A stretch of 64,000 nt of DNA from Roseovarius mucosus DSM 17069 (lineage in GTDB: Bacteria; Pseudomonadota; Alphaproteobacteria; Rhodobacterales; Rhodobacteraceae): positions 181,901-245,900 of the forward strand of contig NZ_KN293977.1 of NCBI RefSeq assembly GCF_000768555.3. Reading direction: 5' to 3'. The translations under genes and the position numbers were made by a program. Positions 54,034 to 61,915 of this stretch are shown here, piece by piece. Each line of letters opens with the position of its first letter. The stretch's first letter is position 1. Below the pieces are notes generated by a model. The model made no database searches. It had not been told where the DNA came from and was given only the letters and a program-made list of their open reading frames with translations.

Positions 54034-55788
54034 TCACACCAGAACCGCGCCGCCCTCTTTGATGGCGTCCTTGGTGCTTGCCTCACCCAGCAGCATCTTG
54101 TTGTGCGGCTCGCCGGACGGGATCATCGGGAAGCAGTTTTCGTGCTTTTCCACGAGGCAATCAAAGATCACCGGCCCGTCATGGTTCAGCATCTCCATGA
54201 TCGCGTCATCGAGATCGGCAGGATCCGAGCAGAGAATCCCCTTGGCGCCAAAAGCCTCGGCCAGCTTTACGAAATCAGGTAGGGATTCCGACCAGCTTGA
54301 CGAATAGCGCTCTCCATGCAGCAATTGCTGCCACTGGCGGACCATGCCCAAACGCTCGTTGTTGAGGATGAACTGCTTGACCGGCAGGTGATATTGCATC
54401 GCCGTGCCCATTTCCTGCATGTTCATCAGCCAAGACGCCTCGCCTGCGACATTGATCACGAGCGCCTCGGGATGGGCGATCTGCACCCCGATGGAGGCCG
54501 GAAAGCCATAGCCCATGGTGCCAAGCCCGCCCGAGGTCATCCAACGGTTTGGATCGTTGAAGCCCAGATACTGCGCCGCCCACATCTGATGCTGTCCCAC
54601 CTCGGTGCAGATATAGCGGTCATGATCCTTGGTCAGCGCTTCGAGCCGGGCAAGGGCGTGTTGCGGTTTGATGGTCTTGCCCTTTTGGGTGAACTTGAGG
54701 CAATCGACCTTTTTCCACTCGTTGATGCGTTCCCACCACTTGGCGATGCCTTCACGGTTGAGTTTGGAGCCGCGCGCCTTCCAGACCTCAATCACATCGG
54801 CCAAAACATTGGCGATGTCGCCGACGATGGGGATATCAGCGCGAATCACCTTGTTGATCGACGAGGGGTCGATGTCGATATGGGCCTTGATGCTGTCGGG
54901 GCTGAACGCGTCGAGACGCCCGGTGATGCGGTCGTCAAACCGCGCGCCGATGTTGATCATGAGGTCACAGCCATGCATGGCCATGTTCGCCTCGTAGAGC
55001 CCGTGCATACCGAGCATGCCGATCCAGTTTGTGCCATTGGCGGGATAGGCCCCTAGGCCCATGAGAGTTGAAGTGGTGGGAATGCCCGTTGCCGCAACCA
55101 GTTCGCGCAAGAGGCGTGTGGCCTCTGGTCCAGAGTTGATGACGCCGCCGCCGGTGTAAAAGATCGGGCGCTTGGCCTTTTCAAGCGCAGCCACCAGATC
55201 GGTGATACCTTCTATGTCGCCTTTGACTTGCGGTTGGTAATGCGAGACGCGCGCTTGCTTGGGGGCCGTATAGGTAGCCGAAGCGAATTGCACATCTTTG
55301 GGAATGTCGACCAGAACTGGGCCGGGGCGCCCGGTCGTGGCGACATGAAAGGCCTGATGCAGCGTATCGGCCAAGCGCGCGGTGTCGCTCACCAGCCAAT
55401 TGTGCTTGGTGCAGGGGCGGGTGATGCCCACGGTATCGGCCTCTTGAAAGGCGTCATTGCCGATCATGAAGGTAGGCACCTGGCCTGTCAGAACCACCAG
55501 CGGAATTGAATCCATCAGGGCATCGGTGAGACCCGTGACCGCATTGGTCGCACCGGGGCCGGAGGTGACAAGGACCACGCCCGGTTTGCCGGTTGATCGC
55601 GCATAGCCTTCGGCCGCATGGACGGCGGCCTGTTCGTGGCGCACGAGGATGTGGCGAATGTCATTCTGCTGAAAGATCTCATCGTAGATAGGTAGCACGG
55701 CACCGCCGGGATACCCGAATACGACATCCACGCCCTGATCCTTGAGGGCCTGGACCACCATTCTCGCTCCGGTCATCTGACGTGTCAT
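54034..55788 (-). CDS. ilvB: Acetolactate synthase large subunit
   Basis: 584 residues. ThDP enzyme with VFGYPGGAVLPIYDEI, catalytic Glu in VRHEQAAVHAAEGYARSTGKPGV, and the C-terminal ThDP-binding region VNVAGEASWLMNMQEMGTAMQY. First common step of valine, leucine and isoleucine synthesis. An upstream ATG at 55827 would run into the attenuator hairpin region, so ATG 55788 (MTRQMTGARMVVQALKD) is used. Preceded by an attenuator. Confidence 0.93.
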   Translation of the reverse strand: MTRQMTGARMVVQALKDQGVDVVFGYPGGAVLPIYDEIFQQNDIRHILVRHEQAAVHAAEGYARSTGKPGVVLVTSGPGATNAVTGLTDALMDSIPLVVLTGQVPTFMIGNDAFQEADTVGITRPCTKHNWLVSDTARLADTLHQAFHVATTGRPGPVLVDIPKDVQFASATYTAPKQARVSHYQPQVKGDIEGITDLVAALEKAKRPIFYTGGGVINSGPEATRLLRELVAATGIPTTSTLMGLGAYPANGTNWIGMLGMHGLYEANMAMHGCDLMINIGARFDDRITGRLDAFSPDSIKAHIDIDPSSINKVIRADIPIVGDIANVLADVIEVWKARGSKLNREGIAKWWERINEWKKVDCLKFTQKGKTIKPQHALARLEALTKDHDRYICTEVGQHQMWAAQYLGFNDPNRWMTSGGLGTMGYGFPASIGVQIAHPEALVINVAGEASWLMNMQEMGTAMQYHLPVKQFILNNERLGMVRQWQQLLHGERYSSSWSESLPDFVKLAEAFGAKGILCSDPADLDDAIMEMLNHDGPVIFDCLVEKHENCFPMIPSGEPHNKMLLGEASTKDAIKEGGAVLV

Positions 55789-55827
55789 GTGCTCGTGCTC
55801 CGTATATGACGTCAACTCAGTTCGCAT

Positions 55828-55854
55828 AAAAAAGCCCCCGGTTTTTCCGGGGGC
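55828..55854 (-). terminator. Attenuator terminator upstream of ilvB
   Basis: On the minus strand GCCCCCGG, loop AAAAA, CCGGGGGC and TTTTTT: a textbook intrinsic terminator inside the ilvB leader. Its 5' arm is shared with the antiterminator helix. Confidence 0.85.
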
Positions 55855-55896
55855 GCATGGGGGACCCTACGGGTGTCCGTTACCGGCCCATGCGCC
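55852..55896 (-). promoter_or_regulatory. Antiterminator helix of the ilvB attenuator
   Basis: GGCGCATGGG (55887-55896) is a perfect 10-bp complement of CCCATGCGCC (55852-55861), which overlaps the terminator 5' arm (55847-55854). Between them is a GGA...CCC/GGG...TCC element that can form a separate hairpin. Confidence 0.7.
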
Positions 55897-55927
55897 AATG
55901 ACCTACAATGAATACTAGTGTGTCCAC
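55880..55927 (-). CDS. Leader peptide of the ilvBN attenuator
   Basis: A 15-codon frame starting GTG reads MDTLVFIVGHWRMGR. Codons 4, 5, 7 and 8 are Leu, Val, Ile and Val, as expected for a branched-chain amino-acid leader. GGAG lies 8 nt upstream. The stop TAA lies between the leader codons and the terminator, so a stalled ribosome would leave the antiterminator free to form. Confidence 0.75.
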   Translation of the reverse strand: MDTLVFIVGHWRMGR

Positions 55928-55955
55928 GTGGGCGACTCCGTTCTGCGTGGCGCGG

Positions 55956-55984
55956 ACATTAGGTGCGGGGGCAGGGGGCGTCAA
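55956..55984 (-). promoter_or_regulatory. Sigma-70 promoter of the ilvBN leader
   Basis: On the minus strand TTGACG (55979-55984) and TAATGT (55956-55961) with a 17-bp spacer. The expected start site lies about 20 nt before the leader peptide. Confidence 0.6.
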
Positions 55985-56196
55985 GCCGATTTGGTGGATA
56001 AAATGTCGCAAAACGGGATGAAATCTTTGCATTTATTGCGCAAAAGGGGCTTTGGATGTGCGTTTCCCGTTTTGCGTGCCTCCGGGGACCCCGTTTTTGC
56101 GGGAATCGCCCCGTGATGCCGGGGCTGCGCGCGGCTTTCATCTGGCCGAAAATACCTCGGGGGTTTGGGGGCTGGCCCCCAATCTGGTCGCTCGGA

Positions 56197-56840
<644 letters not shown>

Positions 56841-56844
<4 letters not shown>

Positions 56845-58268
56845 GCGCGGGCCTTTTCCTTGGGGTTTGGCCGCTCTTGTGGCGGCAAAAGGTGGGTGAG
56901 CGGCACGGTGGCCTCGATCGTCGTGCCGGTCTTGCCCGAGATCACGGTGAGGGTCCCGTCGAGTTGTTCGACCCGTTCCTGCATATTGCGCAGGCCAAGC
57001 CCGCCACCGGGCGTGCCCGAAGGTTTGGCGCGGTCGAGGCCACATCCGTTATCAGCGATACGCAAGGTAGCCCCGCGCGCATGGCCGCGCACATCAACGG
57101 TGACGCGGGTGGCACCAGAGTGACGCTCGATATTGGTAAAGGCCTCTTGCGCCACGCGGTAGAGCGCGATCTTGGCCTCGTCATCCAGCCGGTTGCGAAA
57201 CACCACTGTACTGAACTCGGTCACAATGCCGGTGCGTTTGCCAAATTCTTCGGCCAGCGTCTTGAGCGCAGGGCCAAGGCCCAGATCATCGAGGACACCG
57301 GGACGCAGGTCACGGCTGATGCGGCGCACCTCCTGGATGGCACCTGAGAGGTGCGTGATACCACGCTCCAGCGTATCGGCGGCGCGTGCGTCCCCCGCCG
57401 CCAATCGTCGCTTGGCAGTGTCGAGGGCGTAGCGGACGCCGACGAGGATTTGGCTGATGCCGTCATGCAGCTCGCGTGCGACGCGGCCGCGTTCCTCTTC
57501 TTGCGCGTCAAACACGCGTTGGGTCAGTTTCTTGAGCTTGGCGTCGGCAAGGCGGCGCTCGCGGATATTGATGAACAGGCCCGAGACGAACACGAGCAAT
57601 AGCGCCGCCAGCATCGCCGCGCCGATGTAAAAGAAGGTGCGTTCCACCCGCGCCTCGACCTGGCGGCGCGAGGCGGTAACAGTGGCCACAACATCGTCGA
57701 TGAAAACACCGGTGCCAACAGCCCAGCGCCAATCCTGAAGCCCGATCACATATGTCACCATCTGCGCGCGCTCGCCGGTTGAAGGCTTGGGCCACTCATA
57801 GCTGTGATAGCCGCCGCCGCTGCGCGCAAGGCGGATCAATTCATCTGTGATCGGCTGGCCGCCATCATCCTCTAGCCCCGTCCAGTTGCGGCCGATGAGT
57901 TCCGTGCGTCTAGGACTGACAAGGTTGGTGCCGTCATAGTCGAACACAAAGAAATAGCCGTCCTGCCCATAGAGCATGCCCGCGAGAATCTGGCTGACCT
58001 GTTCCATGGCGCGTTCGTCGTTGGGCGCAGCCCGCCCATAGATGTTCACAAAGGCGGTGCGGGCGATGGAGAGGTAATTCTTGAGTTCGGCGCGCTTGGC
58101 CTCGATCAGTTGCGCCTCGAGTGTTTCGATCTCGCGTTCCGCCAATTGGCGCGACTGCAGCGTGACCACGACTGAAATCGCCACTGCCGTAAGGATCAGC
58201 GGCAGGGTGGCGACCAGAAAGAGCTTTTGGCCGTAATTCAGCCGGATGCGAGCGAGCAAGCGTTGCAT
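56841..58268 (-). CDS. Cache-domain sensor histidine kinase (HisKA_3)
   Basis: 475 residues. First membrane helix (about 17-37), a periplasmic single-Cache domain (about 45-200, YGQDGYFFVFDYDGTNLVSPRR), second helix (about 210-232), DHp with the phospho-His in EEERGRVARELHDGISQ, and HATPase_c with NIERHSGATRVTV and IADNGCGLD. Cache domains of this type sense organic acids. Its location beside a TRAP and a SulP transporter suggests that it controls one or both. Confidence 0.88.
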
Positions 58269-58315
58269 GGATCAGCGATAGGGCCAAATGCGCGCCATTT
58301 CCAGCGTCTCGTGTT

Positions 58316-59578
58316 TCAATGCTCTGGCGGGTGCCAATCGGCGGGCGGCACATCCCGGCGACGCAGGCGTAGTGCCAGGCCCAAGGCCACACCGACCCCG
58401 ATGGCGACCGTAAGGTCGGCCAGCACGGTGAGAATGAGGGTGAGCAAGAGCAGAACCCGATCCGAGGGGTGGTCGGCCATATAGCTACGCCATTTGTGCG
58501 GCTCAGACATATTCCACGCGATCAGCATCAAGAGACCGGCAAGGGCGGGCATGGCAAAATAGCCTGCGAGCGGGGCCGCGAGCAGCATCACCAGCAGGAT
58601 CACGAGCGCATGAACCATACCCGCCACCGGCGTGCGCCCGCCTGCGCGCACATTGGTAGCGGTGCGGGCAATTGCGCCCGTGGCTGGCAACCCGCCAAAG
58701 AGCGCCGAGCCGATATTGGCCACGCCATTGCCGATCACCTCGGCGTTGGGTTGGGATTTGTCGCCGATCATCCGGTCTGCAACGGCCGCAGAGAGCAGCG
58801 ATTCCACTCCCGCCAGAAAGGCGATAATGAGGGCAGATGGCAGCAGGTCGATCATCCGCTCAAGGCTGAGGTCGGGTATGCTGGGCATGTTGGGCGTGTT
58901 GGGCAGAGGGCCAAAACGCGACAAGAGTGTATCAACCGGCAGATGCCAAAGCGCCACGGCGGCGGAGGTGAGGCCCACGGCCACGATCAGACCCGGATAA
59001 CGGGGGGCTGCGCGGCGCAGAACCACGATAAGCACCATGGTTGCCAGGCCGATCACCAGCGCTTGCGGGTTGAACGTGTCTCGGGCGTGCCAGAGCGCCT
59101 CTATCTTATCAAGAAATTCAGCCGGCAGGCTTTCGGTGTTGAGGCCGAGAAAGTCTTTGATTTGGCTGGTGGCGATAATGATGGCGATGCCAATTGTGAA
59201 GCCATTGATCACCGCCTCGGGGATATGTCGCACGAGGCTGCCTGCGCGCAATCGGCCTGCGATCACAAGGATCACGCCGGCCATGAGTGTGGCGATGATC
59301 AGCCCATCTTGACCGTGTTCAGCTATGACGCCGTAAACCACGACGATAAAGGCGCCTGTGGGACCACCGATTTGCACCCGGCTGCCGCCCAAGGCCGAAA
59401 TGAGAAAACCCGCGATGATCGCCGTTGTCAGCCCCGAGGCTGGGTCTGCGCCCGACGCAATGGCGATAGCGATGCTGAGCGGCAGCGCCACCATGGCCAC
59501 GCTGATACCTGCGAAGAGGTCCGCACGAAACAGGGCGCCGGTGTAGCCCGGGAGGGTGGAAAAGATTTTGGGTGTCAT
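58316..59578 (-). CDS. SulP/SLC26 family anion transporter without STAS domain
   Basis: 420 residues, about 12 membrane helices: LPLSIAIAIASGADPASGLTTAI and QIGGPTGAFIVVVYG are SulP hallmarks. The usual C-terminal cytoplasmic STAS domain is missing; the protein ends soon after the last helix (RRRDVPPADWHPPEH). Substrate sulfate, bicarbonate or a dicarboxylate cannot be decided. Lies between the kinase gene and the divergent TRAP operon. Confidence 0.85.
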   Translation of the reverse strand: MTPKIFSTLPGYTGALFRADLFAGISVAMVALPLSIAIAIASGADPASGLTTAIIAGFLISALGGSRVQIGGPTGAFIVVVYGVIAEHGQDGLIIATLMAGVILVIAGRLRAGSLVRHIPEAVINGFTIGIAIIIATSQIKDFLGLNTESLPAEFLDKIEALWHARDTFNPQALVIGLATMVLIVVLRRAAPRYPGLIVAVGLTSAAVALWHLPVDTLLSRFGPLPNTPNMPSIPDLSLERMIDLLPSALIIAFLAGVESLLSAAVADRMIGDKSQPNAEVIGNGVANIGSALFGGLPATGAIARTATNVRAGGRTPVAGMVHALVILLVMLLAAPLAGYFAMPALAGLLMLIAWNMSEPHKWRSYMADHPSDRVLLLLTLILTVLADLTVAIGVGVALGLALRLRRRDVPPADWHPPEH

Positions 59579-59822
59579 GCGCGAATCTCAACACCCGCGC
59601 CGATCCGGTTTCAAGCACAAAGCGCGGGCTGCGTGCACAATTGCATGCAAAGACCTGTCTAGACCCCGAAAATCATCACGAAAGTTTGCACCTCGCCCCG
59701 GTTTCTACGCAGTAGTCGGTATTTGCAGATGCAGAACCCGTCGTTAAGGTCTGCCCACTACACAGGATCCGGGTGCTGTCAGAGAGGTGGCGGCACTGTC
59801 ACAATAATGGGGAGGAAACCAC
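59579..59822. other. Divergent region between SulP and TRAP operon
   Basis: 244 nt with no gene. Must hold both promoters; I do not see a clear operator. Confidence 0.35.
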
Positions 59823-60908
59823 ATGGATCGTCGCTCTTTTCTGAAAAACACCGCTTTGGGTGGCGGGGCCGCTGTTGCCGCGTCGACGCTGGCGGCACCG
59901 CTCTATGCGCAGGGCGTGCGCAATCTGACCATGGTCACGACATGGGGTCGGGGCCTTGCGGGTGTGTTTGACGCCGCACAGCGCGCCGCCGACAACATCA
60001 ACGGCATGGCCGATGGCAGCATCGTGATCGACGTCAAGGGTGCCGGTGAACTGGTGGGTGCATTCGAGGTGTTCGACGCCGTGACCGCCGGTCAGGCTGA
60101 TATGTATCACGGGGCCGATTATTATTTCGTCGGTCAGCACCCTGCCTATGCGTTCTTTACATCGGTGCCCTTCGGCATGACCGCGCAGGAACTGGTGAAT
60201 TGGTACTACCACGACGGCGGTGCTGCGTTCCATGACGAGCTGGGCCAGATCTTTGGTCTCAAGTCTTTCCTTGCGGGCAACACGGGCGCGCAGGCCGGTG
60301 GCTGGTTCTCGAAAGAGATCAACGGTCCCGAGGATTTCAACGGTCTCAAATTCCGCATGCCGGGTCTGGGCGGCAAGGCGCTGGGCAAACTGGGCGCATC
60401 GGTTCAGAACATTCCGGGTGCCGAAGTCTATCAGGCGCTGGCGTCTGGCGCGATCGATGGCACCGAGTGGATCGGTCCCTGGGCCGATGAAAAGGCCGGG
60501 TTCCAGGAGATCACCAAGTTCTATTACACCGCCGGTTTCCACGAACCGGGTGCGGGTCTGTCGATCGGCATGAACCGCGAAGTGTTCGAGAGCCTGACCC
60601 CTGCCCAGCAGAAGATGGTCGAGATCGGCTGCGCCGAAGCGCATCAGTGGAATCTGGCGCAGTTCCTGTCCAACAACTCGTCCGCGTTGCAGCGTTTGCA
60701 GTCCAACGGCGTCAAGACGCTGGAATTCCCGGATTCCGTCTGGGATGCCTTCGGTCAGGCATCGGATGCCGTGCATCAAGAGAACATGGGCGACGAAATC
60801 TACAAGCGCGTCTATGACAGCTACATGGCGTCGCTGAAGTCGTCTTCGGCTTGGATCAACAAGTCGGACGGTGCCTACACCGCGCAACGCGACCGCGTTC
60901 TGGGCTGA
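59823..60908 (+). CDS. TRAP transporter solute-binding protein (TakP-like)
   Basis: 361 residues with a Tat-type signal (MDRRSFLKNTALGG...LAAPLYA). The mature part has VTTWGRGLAGVFDAAQRAADNI, ADMYHGADYYFVGQHPAYAFF and FRMPGLGGKALGKLGASVQNIPGAEVYQALASGAIDGTEWIGPWAD, which place it with binding proteins for 2-oxo acids or lactate (TakP type). Binds the substrate for the permease pair downstream. GGAGG 8 nt before the ATG. Confidence 0.85.
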   Translation: MDRRSFLKNTALGGGAAVAASTLAAPLYAQGVRNLTMVTTWGRGLAGVFDAAQRAADNINGMADGSIVIDVKGAGELVGAFEVFDAVTAGQADMYHGADYYFVGQHPAYAFFTSVPFGMTAQELVNWYYHDGGAAFHDELGQIFGLKSFLAGNTGAQAGGWFSKEINGPEDFNGLKFRMPGLGGKALGKLGASVQNIPGAEVYQALASGAIDGTEWIGPWADEKAGFQEITKFYYTAGFHEPGAGLSIGMNREVFESLTPAQQKMVEIGCAEAHQWNLAQFLSNNSSALQRLQSNGVKTLEFPDSVWDAFGQASDAVHQENMGDEIYKRVYDSYMASLKSSSAWINKSDGAYTAQRDRVLG

Positions 60909-60929
60909 TCCCCGGCGAATGGTTTGATT

Positions 60930-60956
60930 GGCAGGTCCCGTATGCCGGGGCCTGCC
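60930..60956 (+). other. Intercistronic stem-loop
   Basis: GGCAGGTCCCG and CGGGGCCTGCC-type arms form an 11-bp stem with one T-G pair and a 5-nt loop, no T-run. Such hairpins after the binding-protein gene often stabilise its messenger and raise its level over the permease. Confidence 0.6.
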
Positions 60957-61010
60957 GCTACCGAATGACGGGCCGCGCGGGCCCGCAGCACCGCGCGTGA
61001 GGGGGACAGG

Positions 61011-61901
61011 ATGCTGGACGCAATTCTCTGGATTTTCCAGAATATCGGCATGGCCTTTTACAATCTGGTCTATGCCCTCAGCCATCCCGCAAGCTGGCTG
61101 AATTGGTCCGACAAAGAGGCGATCATGCGGGTCGTTTATTATGGCGGCTCGGTTGAATTCTTTTTTGTGGTCTTCACGGTGTTTCTGGTGCTTACCGCCG
61201 TGGGCATCTGGAAAAACGAATTCATGTGGGGCTGTGTGCGCGGGTTGGAGGGAATGGCCAACACGGTCGGCCGTTTTGCTGCTTGGGCCGGGCTGATCAT
61301 GGTGATCCAACAGATACTAATTGTATTTATTCAGCGTATCTTTGCCCGTCCCGATATGGTGTTCGGCATCGGTATTCCGCTCCAGTTCGACATCAGTTGG
61401 TATTCCGAAGAACTCAAGCTCTACAACGCGCTGATCGTCACGCTCTGCGCTACATACACCTTTGTCCAAGGCGGGCATGTGCGGGTGGACCTGATCTATG
61501 CGCCGGTGAGCCATGCCACCAAAAAGATCATCGATATGGCGGGCAGTCTGATTTTCATGATGCCGATGGCGGTGTTGACGTGGATGTATGGCTGGTTCTT
61601 CATGTGGCGGCACCTGATCGTGCCGAACCCTTCGGCCAGCGAACCGCTGGAACGTCTTTTGATGAAGTCCCGCGCGTTGCGCTGGAATGTGGAAACCATC
61701 GGGTTCAGCCCCAACGGGTTCAACGGGTACTTTCTGTTCAAGGTGTTGCTAGTGCTCTTTGCAGGCATGGTGTTCCTGCATGCCATGGCGTTTTTCTGGC
61801 GCTCTTATCTGGAATTCAAGGAAGGCCCCGACAGTCTGGGCAAATACCTCGACCGCGACACGCTGGGCGAGGGTGAAGAAGCCTTTGAAGGCACACATTA
61901 A
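61011..61901 (+). CDS. TRAP transporter small permease (DctQ), large form
   Basis: 296 residues, larger than the usual ~170-residue DctQ, with about six hydrophobic segments including an N-terminal extension; TYTFVQGGHVRVDLIYAPVSHATKKIIDMAGSL is the DctQ core. It pairs with the DctM-like gene 14 nt downstream. Confidence 0.85.
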   Translation: MLDAILWIFQNIGMAFYNLVYALSHPASWLNWSDKEAIMRVVYYGGSVEFFFVVFTVFLVLTAVGIWKNEFMWGCVRGLEGMANTVGRFAAWAGLIMVIQQILIVFIQRIFARPDMVFGIGIPLQFDISWYSEELKLYNALIVTLCATYTFVQGGHVRVDLIYAPVSHATKKIIDMAGSLIFMMPMAVLTWMYGWFFMWRHLIVPNPSASEPLERLLMKSRALRWNVETIGFSPNGFNGYFLFKVLLVLFAGMVFLHAMAFFWRSYLEFKEGPDSLGKYLDRDTLGEGEEAFEGTH

Positions 61902-61915
61902 AGGGGCAGGGACCA

